DNA of 64,000 nt from Spirometra erinaceieuropaei (lineage: Eukaryota; Platyhelminthes; Cestoda; Diphyllobothriidea; Diphyllobothriidae): assembly GCA_902702965.1 (NCBI GenBank), contig CACRXP010001363.1, positions 15,935 through 79,934 on the forward strand, read 5' to 3'. Position 1 is the stretch's first letter. Each line of letters begins with the position of its first letter. The notes under the pieces were generated by a model. That model was given only the letters and a program-made list of their open reading frames with translations. It had not been told where the DNA came from and ran no database searches. Positions 43,226 through 55,900 of the stretch are shown one piece after another. The position numbers and the translations under genes were made by a program.

Positions 43226-43462
43226 ATGCCTGAGGCTCGACAACAGTTGATAGGTGTTATTGACCAAGGCACCAGCAGCTCGCGCTTCATTGTTTTTTCG
43301 GCAACGACAGGTGAAATTGTCGCTCGGCATCAACTCGAAATTGATCGTGAGCATCCACGTTCAGGATGGGTACAACAGTCAGCAATGGACATATACAGCA
43401 GTACCCTGCGCTGCATAAACGCAGTTGCCCGTGACTTGCGTTCTCTTAAAATATCTTTAAAG
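43226..43462 (+). CDS. GK: GK exon 1
   Basis: Residues 1-79, from [20 protein letters not shown] to SLKISLK. It carries the N-terminal nucleotide-phosphate loop and the WVQQ helix start. The donor AAG|GTAAAT is in phase 0. The next intron is 198 bases. Confidence 0.95.
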
Positions 43463-46400
43463 GTAAATTGTCGTCTTTAACTGCTCTCGGGGTTCGGCGA
43501 AAATGTCGCCGAACACTGGTTTTCTTTACTGCAATACGCGTGTTCGCATAGCTAGAGTATAGTTTATGTTTCAGATCTTTTGTACTTTGTTAATTTGTGG
43601 GTTTGAAACACAAAAACACTATCGTTTGTATGTGCTAAAAACAATTTTTTCGCTCTGAAGGATGTCGCCGCCATTGGTATTACTAATCAACGCGAGACCT
43701 CTATTGCCTGGGATTCTACGACGGGTGAGCCATTATGCCCAGCAATCGTGTGGTCGGATTCAAGAACATCGGATCTTGTACAGAAATTCATCTCAAAAAC
43801 TCCCAGCAAGGACAAGAATGCCTTCCAGGTGTGCTCCTTTTTCGGACTTTTACTAAGACTCATTCTCATCAGAGTGCTCCGAAACATTTTTTTTGGTTTT
43901 TGCGGTACTCTACGGGGAATAGTGATTCATTAAAGGTTGATATGTCGTGTCAACTCTTAATCGTACAAAGATAGTATTCCGGATGCAGTTTGCACATCCC
44001 ACGCAACGGTGTGCGGTTTGAATTGGACATACGTAGACGAGGCAGTAACTGACTGACAAACTTCTTCAACCTGCGTCACACGTTTCCTTGTTCGCAAGAT
44101 TTCAACGTGTCAGACGACCCTATTTTTGGTCATTTCTTCTCTTCAACACTTTCATAGTCCAAGTATTTTTGTTCAAAAGTTGTCGGTTCAGTTAACCTGC
44201 TCCCACTAAATTCTCTTAAGGTTCATACAGTTACACAGCAACCCTGAAATTTTTTTTAAAAACGCCATTTTTGTCTCTTCCAGAAAAAAACTGGTCTTGC
44301 TCTTCACAGTTACTTCTCCGCCATGAAAATTCGCTGGATGATTGACAATGTGCCTGCCGTCCGAGAAGCACTAGAAGATAAGCGTCTACGTGTGGGCACA
44401 GTGGACAGCTGGGTTGCCTATAAGTTGACCGGTGGCGCATCCGGTGGTCGGCATCTGACGGATGTTACCAATGCTAGCCGCACTCTATTGTTTAACATTA
44501 ATACACTCGAGTGGGACGGAGAAATCTGCAAGTAAGTTATCGACCTTATCTATTCTCAGTCTGTGCACTCTTATGTCCTTAAAAGGGCTTGTGCTTTATT
44601 GTCTTTATGTACGATGGCTTGATTTTTTAAGACAGATTGAAGTTTTGCCGACTATGTTTGTTGAAGGCACCTCCGATGCATTCGAATACCTAACTTTTCA
44701 TCAGACGACGGTCTATAAAACGGTCAAAGCTCGATTTTAGAGAATGATGAGCACGAACCAAACTACAGGTCCCTTACCCGAAAATCATTGCATTTTGTGT
44801 TCCAGCCGGAAAACGACTGAGTATGTAGACCAGACGTGGAGCTCCCTTAGGGTCGGTTGGCAGTCCGACCATAAATAGGTTAGAGGCCCTCGGTGTGTAA
44901 ATTTATTAGATTCATTATTAATATTGTTCTGAAAGTTTGAAAAACGCAATGAACAAACTATGCCGAGAATAATGTACTGTCCACGGATTTCGTGAGCGAC
45001 GTGACCAGTCGTTTTAAGGAGAGAGCCGAAAAATGTAGAGAGTGAGGGAGGGAAAATACCTTTTTTAAAGTTTCGGACCCAGAAGGTGCGATAAATCGTA
45101 ACATATTACTGGACGTAACTAATTTTGTAGAAACCGTTGTCGTGACAACTAAAAGCAGTGGAGCTAATCACATCAATAGTAAAATAAACATCTCCTCAAG
45201 AGGGTCTGAATATAGGCAAATCGAAGCATAAAAGCTACATTATTCTTCTTGTTCTCAAAGTATCTAATAAAGCAGAGGCTTCAAATGTTTTGGCACTATT
45301 AAAAACGGCCTCATTATTGTCAGTCATCCCTTACCTAGTTCACTACCGAGCCAGCGTTAGCTATATTCCTGGAATTATTATTGTGACAGCTCTGTGTATG
45401 GAAGTTTGCAAAAGTTCATTAGGTAGCATGAAATAATTTGCATCGGGGTTATTCCAGCGTTTTCATTCAAACCGGTTGATATCAAACGGGGACCACACAT
45501 ACACACACCAAACGCGTTGGCAACGCCTCCTACTGCATCAATAAGAAATAGTCTGTAAACTTGCGAGTAATTTTATATCCCTCGTCTGTCTCTCCTCTTT
45601 TGACATTCAAGCACCTCTTAATTATCGCTACTTCGAACAGTGGCTACTCTCTTCAGTTGCCCTTGAATTTCCTAAAGGTCGACATTAAGGTGTTATAACT
45701 CACAGAAAGACATTGATCTCTTATGTCAGGTTCTTCAAGATCAGCAGGAAGATTTTGCCCAAGGTCATCAGCTCGGCTGAGGCTTATGGCACAATCAAGG
45801 ATCCTGAGTGCAGTTTGAAGGGTGTCACTCTGGGTGGTATCCTGGGCGACCAACAGGCTGCTCTTGTCGGACAAACCTGGGACCCCAACCCCGATCCCAG
45901 CTGTCCAAGGCCCCACGTGAAAGTTACCTACGGCACTGGTGCCTTTTTACTTTGGGACGTTGGGACGGAGCCAGTCTTCTCATCTCAGGGCATTCTCACC
46001 ACACTTGCTTACAAGATGGGTGCGGACTCCACACCCCACTACGCTCTTGAGGTGAGAAGGGTCCTAATTTGTCAGATTTTTCAAACATGTTTTTTTTAAC
46101 TCAGTGCCTTTGATATTTCCGTTTTTCTAAACTCTCATTATGTTAAATGCGATTTTGCAGCTCACTTCGACTCCCAGTATCTCACACAGGTCCACAAATC
46201 AATCACTCGTTGTTTCACTGAGTGACTCATATAAAAGAAATCTGTTTGATCTGACCGGCATTTAAATTTAATTTTGTTTGGCCATTGCGCTTTCTGGTTA
46301 GCTTTTAACAATGCTTATTAGGGCAAGGAAACTTCAGATAAGACTCAGTGTACAACGCCTGCTGATCTTCCATGATATTTGAAAACGCAGATGCCATCGG

Positions 46401-47915
46401 CTTTGGTTCTTGAACCTGAAGTCTGATCTTGCTTTATGGGATAGTTTCTATGAACACGAATTCTTTTATTTGCCCGACTGGTGGTCAGCCGGCGAGATCA
46501 CGGACGGTGGAGTGCAAAGTAGGCAACTCGCAGTCGTGGACTAGCGACACCGGTGTTGGAGGCTGAAGTCCGGCAAATCCAACGCACTATACACTATCAC
46601 AAATCCCGACTGCCACATTGTGATCTGACCACAAATTGTCATTAAATAAGGTCCTCTGCTAACCGCTGTCCTGCAGCTGGGCTTTAACAAACCAGAACGC
46701 TAGAAGATACTCCCAAGGCATCTTGGGGTTTAAGCCGGCCAGATCGGGCGTGATCAATGCCGTATCACTAGTTGAAACAGCAACGCCAATAACTAAATTT
46801 ATCATCGGGGTCATGTTCAACCACGAACTTCTCTGCTTGCTATTGCTCATTAGTTTGCGGAACATTCTTACTGCACACTAAGTATTAGTTTACTGATCGG
46901 CACATCTTACGTTTGCCAGGATTCAGCCACTTTCTCCGCCACTCCGATGGGCTAGCTCTGCGGAAAGTCCGTAACGTAGTCGTAATAGAAGAGCTCTCTA
47001 TCTCTCTCGGTGCGGACCTTTCGTTGCCGTACTTGAGTGCTCTAGTTCTGGCTTCAATTTCACGTTGACGACGCTTGCCAACTGGCGCCACTACAAAAAC
47101 ATCGACTGTTACCATGTGTGTTATGTCCTACCATTGTCAGGGTGCGGTGGCCTACTCTGGTGCGACCATGGATTGGCTTCGCAAGAGCCTGGAACTGTAC
47201 TCTGACCACGGGAAAGGCGATAGGTTGGCACTCCGGGCTCTTCAAAAGACGCACGGCTCGCTTTCAACCGACGGGGGTCAACTGGCCCAAACAGATACCC
47301 TCGATGCCTGCTACCTGGTGCCCGCTTTCTCCGGTCTATTCTGTCCCTACTGGCGGGAGGATGCTCGCGGCGTAATCGCAGGTTTCGGCGAGGGCTGCAC
47401 CCGCGGCGATGTGATTGCGGCCGGCTATCGCTCCTCAGCCTATCAGACGCAAGAGGTCATTCTGGCTGCCCTCGAGGCCTCCGGCTCTGACGGCGATAAG
47501 CGTCGACCTCCCAGGGTCATCTCCGTCGACGGCGGACTGACCAAAAGTCCTGTCCTCATGCAAAGTTTGGCCGACATAACAGGTGAACAAATAAATTCAA
47601 GACTACTTATTTCTCAATAGCCCTCAGGGGAGGGGGCACAAAGAGCGGTTAACTAAATGAATTTTTCCTCCTCCAGGTGCAAAGGTGGTACGTCCCAACA
47701 AGTCCGAAGTGATGACGGCTCTGGGAGCTGCTGTCGCCGCTGCGATATCTGTTGGCATTGATCCCACTCATCTTCTCTCTATCCGTCAACACGAGCCCAG
47801 CGATCAGGAGGCCAATACTTTCACTCCAAGGGTTAATGAGAAAACTCGCGAGTTATGGATACGTGGCTGGAAAAATGCCGTCCAACGCAGTCTGGGTTGG
47901 GTCCAGAAGTCCTGA
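43226..47915 (+). CDS. GK: Glycerol kinase (six exons, 551 residues)
   Basis: ATP:glycerol 3-phosphotransferase of the FGGY family, converting glycerol to sn-glycerol-3-phosphate. Exons 43226-43462, 43661-43828, 44284-44531, 45730-46051, 47141-47582 and 47677-47915 join in phase (0, 0, 2, 0, 1) to give 1656 nt. Length matches animal GK (about 550-560). Family motifs: DQGTSSSRF (13-21, phosphate binding), NQRET (88-92; R90 and E91 bind glycerol), W110, [13 protein letters not shown] (145-157; Y145 contacts glycerol), [19 protein letters not shown] (257-266; D258 is the expected catalytic base), YGTGAFLL (285-292), [12 protein letters not shown] and TALGAA near the C-terminus. All expected catalytic residues are present, so the enzyme should be active. 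The start is the only ATG giving a normal N-terminus. Confidence 0.95.
43492..43514. repeat. Perfect 9-bp hairpin in GK intron 1
   Basis: GTTCGGCGA (43492-43500) and TCGCCGAAC (43506-43514) are exactly complementary around a 5-base loop, 30 bases after the donor of exon 1. Its role is unknown. Confidence 0.7.
43661..43828 (+). CDS. GK: GK exon 2
   Basis: Residues 80-135, beginning [19 protein letters not shown] after the acceptor CTCTGAAG, and ending KNAFQ at CAG|GTGTGC. It contains the glycerol-binding Arg-Glu and Trp. Length is exactly 56 codons. Confidence 0.95.
44284..44531 (+). CDS. GK: GK exon 3
   Basis: Residues 136-217 plus two bases of codon 218. It follows TCTCTTCCAG and opens [20 protein letters not shown]. 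It includes [14 protein letters not shown] and [13 protein letters not shown]. The donor is TGCAA|GTAAGT, phase 2. A 1198-base intron follows. Confidence 0.95.
45730..46051 (+). CDS. GK: GK exon 4
   Basis: The acceptor TTATGTCAG|G completes Lys218. The frame then reads [20 protein letters not shown] through [11 protein letters not shown] and ALE (to residue 325), with donor GAG|GTGAGA. Between ALVGQ and YGTG there is a stretch, [18 protein letters not shown], about seven residues longer than in human GK. The splice start differs from the frame's first ATG at 45713, which is in the intron. Confidence 0.95.
47141..47582 (+). CDS. GK: GK exon 5
   Basis: Residues 326-472 plus one base. It opens [20 protein letters not shown] after the acceptor ATTGTCAG, and carries [20 protein letters not shown], the FGGY C-terminal signature region ([20 protein letters not shown]) and [16 protein letters not shown]. 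The donor is ACAG|GTGAAC. Reading through this donor gives a stop 13 codons later, so splicing is required. Confidence 0.95.
47677..47915 (+). CDS. GK: GK exon 6
   Basis: After a 94-base intron (acceptor CTCCTCCAG) the frame gives [20 protein letters not shown], then the C-terminal helix [19 protein letters not shown] and TGA at 47913-47915. The ALGAA segment lies at the adenine pocket in the family. Confidence 0.95.
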
Positions 47916-48800
47916 ACCAGGAGGTTACCTTACACTTCCAGTCCTCCTTAGGTAAGGCCTGTCAGGGACCCTTTATTACAAATTATAACTAACAGATTTG
48001 TGGACATTTAAGTAGACAGTCGGTCGTGAGTGAAGATCAATCCGATCGTCTTTACTGATGATTTCTACCATATGGTTCACAGCAAGTTGGGCGCAAGGAA
48101 GTGACTCACTCGTGAGTTAGTTTGTAGCAACAGAAGAATTGCACTGTGTCTACCTCACTCTCCTCCATCACCCGTTGTCAAGACAGAGTTAAGAAGATTG
48201 AAGACGGAGGTGGCTGGGGCGGCGTTAGCCTGCGCCTAGGGGTGCCACCATACTTTCACCGGGCCCCTCAGTTGGGGACACCCACTGTGTTTTGGAACAC
48301 TAGGTTAAGTTTGACTTGGCTCAGAAGAGATCGAATCGTATAAGTCGGTTCCCCACAACCGACTAACATTTGGGCAACAGCGTAGAATGTTTTCTTCTGG
48401 CTTCCATCATCCCGTGCCTGCAGCAGTGCTACATCACTGACCGGATCGGGCTAGAATGGTGGTTCACCAATTCAATACTGTAAATGTTTTCAGTCCGTAC
48501 TCTACCACCGGTCTGCAAGAGAAGCAAAAAATGCGGGCATTTTATAACTTTCAGTCGACGACCCATTCTTCGTTTTTTTCACTACTTTCAAGAGAGCTTA
48601 TATAAACCCCGTCTTGTGCTTTAACAGTCACCGTTTCTGTCCCCGTTCTTTTTATTTTTTCCTTATTTTTTAGGGGGACAGACTGCCATGGTTAAAGCAT
48701 GTCAAACTATTTTTCTAAAAGATGCCCACTCGTACTTCAATATACATGACTGTTTTTATGATTTCGATGCTTTTTATCTCGACTGTACACAAGCGTACCC

Positions 48801-48806
48801 AATAAA
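48801..48806 (+). promoter_or_regulatory. Probable polyadenylation signal of the GK gene
   Basis: The first AATAAA after the GK stop, 885 bases downstream. It is followed by a TG/T-containing stretch (GCTTCTGTTAGTGT) and a run of ten G at 48841. It implies a 3' UTR of about 0.9 kb unless a variant hexamer is used earlier. Confidence 0.5.
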
Positions 48807-48840
48807 TGCTGCTTCTGTTAGTGTAACCTGCTCATAACTA

Positions 48841-49285
48841 GGGGGGGGGGAGAGGGGCGGACTGTTGTCGGTTTAGTGTCCATGGTTTCACGCGCCATGG
48901 GCTACGGCCAGAAAGATGGAGGGTCACGTTGACACACGTCCAGAAACCTATCTAAAGCCCAGGACCGCACATGCCTCGAAACAACTGTTTAAAGTCCTCG
49001 CCGAGTAGTATTCTCAGCAAATACAAGAAAAGTAGAAATAGTTTTTGCTGGCGTAATAATCGTAGCAGAGGGATGAGAATTCCTTGGCTCAATCTTGTTT
49101 AAAGCGTATGTTTCTGGAGGACATTTAGCGCTCCAGTGAGAACCTGCACCGTTGACAGCAATCCGATTTGACGAGAGCCTTGAGATTGCACGCCTTATGA
49201 ACAGATTCAGGCGACTTCTGGAAAGATGCGAAACCTATTTGTGCAGAATCTCGAGTCGAGATAATTAGGTAGGCAGGGAGTACCG
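48841..49285. other. Spacer after GK
   Basis: It begins with ten consecutive G residues (48841-48850). I see no gene. Confidence 0.4.
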
Positions 49286-49970
49286 GTGAAGGCAGGGGGA
49301 TCCGATCATTGTTTTTTGGCGCCGTTGTTTATATATAGTAGGGGTCGCTATGGGGTCGCCTGCGAGGCGCCTAAATTGAGCCCCAAATCGCAGCGGGACC
49401 AGATTGGTGGACGCCCTTCCCACGGTAGTAAATATTTCCGATCGCGGCTGACAGGGTATTGGGCCCTAGCTCAATGACAGAGAGTTGGACTACCTAACAT
49501 TTAATGATCAAAACTCGAGTTTAGACATCAGGCCATCTCAATCTCCCTTTGGCGATACTCCCTACCTGTGTATTACTGGTCGATATGCGGCTGCCTATGA
49601 GAGCTTCAGATTGAGTCGCGACGCGCAACGGGACGAACTCTTCCCGCAACTTGGTCTGGGAGCGGCCGTCCTACAACAGCCGTACCGTATATCTGGGAAG
49701 CATTACGGTATGTACTCTGTCGGACCTGTCATAAGCCTAAGCCCTAACACCTAGGCGCCAACTATAACCGACTGGTGGACACCCCCGCGTCTTTAGACGT
49801 CATCGGCGAAATTAATCGATTATTGATTAACGGTAGCGATACAGCCGCCCGCGCGGGCTCTAGTTCACGAACACCAAATGCGAACGGGGTGCCTATTTCT
49901 GTCACAGACACAGACAAGTGGACCCTGCTGCTATATGGCTACATTCCAGATCTCAGCCGATAGCGGGCAA
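49286..49970 (+). repeat. Two diverged copies of a ~110-base unit
   Basis: The segment at about 49344-49450 and that at about 49580-49680 share GGTCGCTATG/GGTCGATATG, CGCCTGCGAGG/TGCCTATGAGA, GATTGAG, CGCAGCGGGACSAG/GCGCAACGGGACGAA. In translation these are GRYGVACEAPKLSPKSQRDQ and GRYAAAYESFRLSRDAQRDE. Both sit in short + frames (63 and 89 codons). Whether they are duplicated coding units or two insertions of one repeat is open. Confidence 0.45.
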
Positions 49971-50608
49971 GCCTCGTAGATCAGTCCGATCAGGACCTCA
50001 ATGTCCTGTGATTCACTGAACCCTGGTTCAGACCACGGTAGCCCTTTCAGTCTCCGGTTCTCATTAATTTGGGTGTATTTTGACTATTAGTTGGTCGTTG
50101 TTATGGTACCTGCGAAGGCTCTAAGCTTCTGGAGGAAAGACGCATATGGTCGAGGTCGAGGAAGTTGAAATTTATTCTACCGTACCGTTTTCGAACTCCC
50201 TGAGAAAGATCTCGAGGTTTGTTTTGACCGAACTCGACTAGTTTAACGCCCAACCGGAGCGCTTGATGTCAGTGGTCCGTCCAGCACTTGCACGTTTCTT
50301 CCCAATCAGCCGGCGATGGCGCACTTAACGAACTCATAGGATATAAGAGCGAGGAGTTTGCGCTTTCTTCGTCAGGGTTTCCGGCATGCGGAGATTAGGT
50401 AATTTAAAGCGTGCTACTGACTACGGTCTCGATGTATAAACGACATTTCCCGAATAGCTACCGCGCTGAACCTCCAAAACGGTCTACATGCTCGATTAAT
50501 TACACGTTTTTATGGCATGCAGGCAAGCCCTGAGTCGTATGTAGAGGTTAAAATACTTCCAGACAGTTTTTTCTTCAGGACCGACAAGATTTACAAGTGT
50601 GCGGCAAC

Positions 50609-50991
50609 GGTAGGTTGTGTAACCCCACCCCTCAACCAAACCTAACTGCCTTATTATAGTTGATAGGAGGGACTATGCACAAGTATTCATAAAGAAATAA
50701 GCAAGTCAGGCGTATCCGTTGACAACAGAATCCGCTCGGCCGTACCGAGGAAGCAGAGCGTTTGTGTTCTAACCGAGGTAAAGTAGATCAAAACGCAGCC
50801 CGTGATCCTTGCAGCGCGAATAGCACTGTGAATACGGGCACGACACAAAAAGGGTTAAGTACGTTTCCGGAAGCAAACACACAAAGGGAGACTTCCTGTA
50901 ACTGTGGAATTATAAACCAAACAAGGCCTTCTGAAACAAATATAATGGTAGCCTATACATGCTAAACCCAGTGGGGTTACACAACCTATCC
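50609..50991. mobile_element. Short MITE with ~19-bp terminal inverted repeats
   Basis: GGTAGGTTGTGTAACCCCA (50609-50627) is matched in inverted orientation by TGGGGTTACACAACCTATCC (50972-50991) with one mismatch. The 383-bp body has no coding capacity of note. The target-site duplication is not clear, so no superfamily is proposed. Confidence 0.65.
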
Positions 50992-52720
50992 CTGCCGATT
51001 GTGTTTTTGTTCTGGCGGCCCAGTCTTAAAGAAGGTAGTTTACTTTCTGGCGGGTATTAGCTTCAACTCGAGACTCTGTAGTTTCCCTCTTAATGATCTG
51101 CTTCAGATGATGATTCTCAAACTTACAAACGTATTTTAAACCTATTTCGTTAAACCGACTTACTCGGCTATAAATTCCGCAAATTGGACGCCTTGAAGCG
51201 TTGAATGGATGGTTAGTAATGAAAATATGTTCGCCCTAAGCAAAGTGTTGCTTGTAGGAAAGAGTAGAAGGTTAGGTGATGTGCACCGTTCATGTAGTTT
51301 AAATTTGACCTGTCAGAGGGAGTTTCCGGGTTAAGTAAGGTTTTTCAACCTGTTTCTAAGGCCTTCGTTAAAAGCCATGGTGCAGTCCTCATCGGCGTGA
51401 CGCAGTGGCAACCCTGTTAACTATTGTTTCGAAGCTCCTAGTGACCATGAAACGCCAGTGATAGGTCTCGCCTTCCACAAACGCCTGCATACAAGACCCC
51501 ATGGTTCAAGCCGACCTCCTCAAGAATGCGGCGTTCCGAAAACCCAAAAGTTCCTGCACTAGGGTTTCTATTAGCGTCGCCTCTCCATGTGTTTAATCCT
51601 GTTATTGACCCTTCCGTATACTAATGAACCCGAAGACACCCACTCAGTCTCGGTAAGAGTTAGATCGGCATGGCTGTCACGAAGGCATCTATCCTCCTAA
51701 GTGTTAGGGTTAGGATACGAGAATAGGAGCAATCCGTAATTTTGCGCAAAACCACCCGTCATACAGGGAATACCTTCTTCCATGTCTTGCCCAAGGGAAG
51801 AGGCTGCATTTGTGAGTTCGAAGTATAGAAGTCTAGAGTTCAAGATTACGAGCCTTGCGAAAGAGAGTTTTTTGCCCGGCAATTTTTGTTCCATTTTATG
51901 TTGACTCGTCAAGTTCTTATATCACCGCATACAGTAAACATAATCTATAGGAAATCGGACTGACAGTAAGAAAGTGCGGTTTCCATCGATTGGGTAAAAC
52001 ATATTCCGTCAAAAATCGAACAGAATAAGGAAAAAAGTGAGACCACATTATGGTGGAAAAGGGGAAGAAGCATTCGCTAAGAAAAATATATACTGCTCAA
52101 CGTTACGAGTAGCGAGCTCGCCTGATAGCTTCAGAGACAGGACTGGACCACGTAGAGCTAGCCATTTTAGGTCGCTGCGTTGGACCTGATGTCCGGGTTA
52201 TTAATACCGGCCTCATGGGAAAGTGATTAACACTCAGTGGGTCGTAGGATGTGTTCACTAGAATGCAGACGATGTTCTTTAGGCATAGGGTGGTGCCGCG
52301 AGTATGTAGTTAGAATCAACGCACCTGGCGATGGCACGTCTTGCTTGCCTTTAATCGGGTAGTTTACTGTCATTGACGTGCTGTTTAGTTTGTTCGTACT
52401 GTCGTCACCGTTTCGCACAGGGTTGAGGGTAGACGAAGTCACCTAAAACCAATCGTTTTTTCGGATTGCCTCCCCCACGGTGAATCTCGTCTCCAGGGTA
52501 ACCAAGACCGGCTGTCCCTTCCAAAACTCTATCTTGTTTTGCGCGATACCACGTAAGGCTTCTGCTTTATTACGTCCCCGAAATTTGTGTTTAGATATCT
52601 CAAAGACACTTTTTCTTTCAAAACGCTAGCTAATGACTTCAACAATCAATCCATAGATCGCTGAGATCTGGAAATATCAGGCAACAAGTTCGTTGTTACG
52701 GATGCGCACGTGACCTAACA
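50992..52720. other. Anonymous sequence
   Basis: No recognised gene, RNA or repeat. Frames do not exceed about 71 codons. Confidence 0.4.
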
Positions 52721-52724
52721 AGCT

Positions 52725-52910
52725 CACGCGGTGTGTGGATATGCGTGGACAGTACGAACAGGTAAGACAGATACGGAGAGTGCTCGTGAGGGTTCTTACC
52801 ACTGATGTGTCTGTCGCAGTACGATGGGATCATACATTACCGACCAGGCCGATGCGTGAGGCGAATGTGCGATGGCAATCGGGACAGGTTAGGACCGCGT
52901 CCACATCGCT
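52725..52910 (-). pseudogene. Zinc-finger tail of the LINE, solo fragment (copy 4)
   Basis: The minus strand reads LTCPDCHRTFASRIGLVGN (a near-complete C2H2 finger lacking its histidines), and, after a stop, LTCSYCPRISTHRVSLLGHV with RIR. These are the last two fingers of the LINE family at 33649 and 38830. Nothing upstream belongs to the RT, so it is a short 5'-truncated copy. Confidence 0.65.
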
Positions 52911-55900
52911 GGAGGTTGGGTGGTAAGGGGGAAGTTCTGCGCCACTTCTGGTGCATCACCTGAAAATAATGCCCAACGAGGACTGACCATCAGAAAACCA
53001 CTGACGTCTGCCTTATAGACCAGTCAACTAGTACAAAATGCCTAGCCCACTAAACCAAAGACTTAAGTACACCACTGACCGAAATTAGAGTGCATCCTCC
53101 TGTTTTACCTTTCAATCATATGTAAACAGACACTCTAACAACGAACTCTCTCAGTTATTTTTAAGTTGCGCCTGCAAAAGCAGGCTGTGTCAGGGATCTA
53201 GCCTCTTCAGTAAGAATGACTTTTTAAACGAATTCCGGCGTAGACTCCCAAATATTGGAAAATGATATGTGCAGTTCCTTCCAAGGGAGCACTTACTGGT
53301 TAGCAGATATTTACTTAGTGTCACGTCTGACTTCGTTGAAATCGTTGGCGCCAAAACAGGTTGGAATTTACATTTCAAGAAAAGAGCTTCATGCGAATGT
53401 TTCAAGGGCGAGATGTAAACAAGTGAATCTGTCCGTAAATCCAACACTGTCGTCGTAAATCTGGGTTGTTCCGTACTTCCGACCGGCCTTCTTCGTTTTT
53501 CATTGCTTTTCTCTGCCATTTTGCATTAGGCTTACTGGGCCTATTTTTTATAATTTACATGCCACGGCAGCCCACTAATTGACAAGGTACTCGCCTTCTT
53601 CGATATGAAAAAAATCCCCAAACAACATAACCTGTCAAAAATGAGGACTGTTAAATTTCGCCATTTTTGTGGTAAGCAAATGAAGTGAGAATTTTACTTC
53701 CATCAGGGACGCGGGGACGCTGCAGTTGAAACGTCGCCTGTAAATAAAAAAAGAAAGAAGTCGAGCTGCAGTTGGACAGGTTATCAGTACCTGCATCTAA
53801 GTGGAATATGTTCATTTGCAAATGAAAGAAACAGAAATGCCGACTCAAATGCGGCCAATGCATTGGCTAGTAATATGTACGTCTGCAAATACAACAGGTG
53901 ACTTATCTGATTGGAGGTATCGGGATTCACTAGTGATTGCTAATCACTCGCAAACCGGTAAAAATGAATGACCCCAATATCTACATAAGCAAACAAAGAT
54001 TTTAAGAGAATTAAAAACGTAAAAGAAATTTTAAGGGTATTATTACGCTGTCAAGAAATACTGATCCCCTTAAAATAAACGGGAAATTCAAAAGACGTCA
54101 AAAATGGCTGTACTTAAGTAAAGTTCCGTTTCAGACGTACAGAATGCCCCTCCTGACAGAGCAGACAAACTAGCATGCAAAAATGGTCTTTTAATGAAGT
54201 TTGCATTCACATATCCTTTAAGGATTTGTGTATTGTCAGTTGTGGCGGTTTGTCAAAAGCCTACATTCTGAGTATGAATTTCCAGAACGGCTTCTCGAGA
54301 ATTCATTATTTTTTTGCGGATTTACATTGCCTAAGATTCGGTTCAGTAAGGCAAACAGGATTTGACCCGATTTCGCCGATAGGCACCTCTTAGAAATAAA
54401 GGTTTTCATAAGGTCACATTTTGTCTAGGCCGGTCAGTCACCGATAAATTAAAACAGAATCAGCAGATGTAATTATAAACATGTCATTTTGTATAAGCAA
54501 AAGGGACTTTTCTACCATGAAATTAATTTGCACTTTTTCCTCGTTCGGGACCACATTTGGTATCTTTAAAGTTGAGCGAGTCTTATCGCAGAATTCCCGA
54601 TAAAGCAGGCTTAGTGATTATAAGACAGATTCGACAAAACTAAAAAGCCTGAACAAACAGGCAGCTTGAATCAGTTTTCTTTTTAATCATCCTATTTTTG
54701 GAAAGTAAAAAAGGTCTGTGGAAACAATGTGCGTTTCAGTATAAACATAACGGTTAAAAGTTTAGATACGGATCTTAATCCGTGCATCGAGAGTTGGAAC
54801 ACAGCATGGGTAATCTTACTGGTTCCAGTCTGCTGGCTTATGAAGTTTTAACTTGACTGTATTCCTCTTACTGAATTTTGACCTCTAAACAGAATTAATC
54901 TTTCCCATCATTTTCTTTGATTAAAGTTTTTGCAAATCCTACGCCCTCCTTTGTAGGTTCCTTTTGCTGATGAACCTGGCCCAAATGAGAAAAACCTAAT
55001 GTTCTTGGTCACACTGGCTTTATTGTATCCTAGATGGAAGCCATTCTCGTGAGCAACGTTGCCCCTTCAGCTGAACTCGATCGGAAGTGATAATTAAGGC
55101 AGACGTTTGTTAACGGCTTGAGCTGCCTAAAACGCCCAAAACTGAAACGTCATACCCTACAACCCGGATCTATAATCCGAACTCTTCGTCCTCTGAGTTT
55201 CAAGTCAAATCCCCCATCATTGAGCTGCGAACTGCTACTACGAATATTACGCCACCTGGGAATTTAGCTCACAGATCTGTCGCCAATTAACACACAAAGG
55301 ATTAGTGAGACACAGTCACTTCGCATATTACCTATTAATCACTCTGATTTGAGGCCGAGTGGAGAGCCTTAACGTTGTGGAAATCCTTTTCTTCCTTAAC
55401 TACAGCAAACGTCTTAACTTGCAATACATTATTTGTCAAGGGACATGAAGTTAACTTCTGTGTTTTGCTCAAATAAACGTCTGGGGCTATATCACTTTGC
55501 ACATATTGGCCAACCAAAACATGTACTTCTAAGTTATTTGACTATACTGTCACAACAATTTCTTGGGTAAGCAAAGAAATTTGGCGCAGACGAGAAATTT
55601 TTCACTGTAGACAGAGTGTTTTACTTTTGGGAATTTCTAAAACTGTGAATGAGCTCCTTATCTTGCTAAGAGAATGTACTGATGTTTTCAATTTAATCCC
55701 TTCCCTTACTGAAACAGAAGATGTGACCAACCGCGATGAGCGGTTGATGTTCAACATGGCGTCAAACGTTGGGTACGAATACCGAACTGGCTTGGACTGG
55801 AGCAGTCTTTTCAGTTGAACAACATGACCGTCTATAAAATGGCGGCTGCTAGAAATAAGTTTGGTGACAACCTAGAGCTTCTTTAACATGATGTCCGAGG

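Noticed and set aside
42703..43250. 101-codon and overlapping frames upstream of GK as 5' exons
   Set aside because: Glycerol kinase already has a complete N-terminus from 43226, and these frames match nothing. They may be untranslated leader or intergenic.
46460..46640. tRNA-like phrase in GK intron 4
   Set aside because: TAGTGCGTTGGA recalls an A-box region but there is no convincing B box at the right distance.
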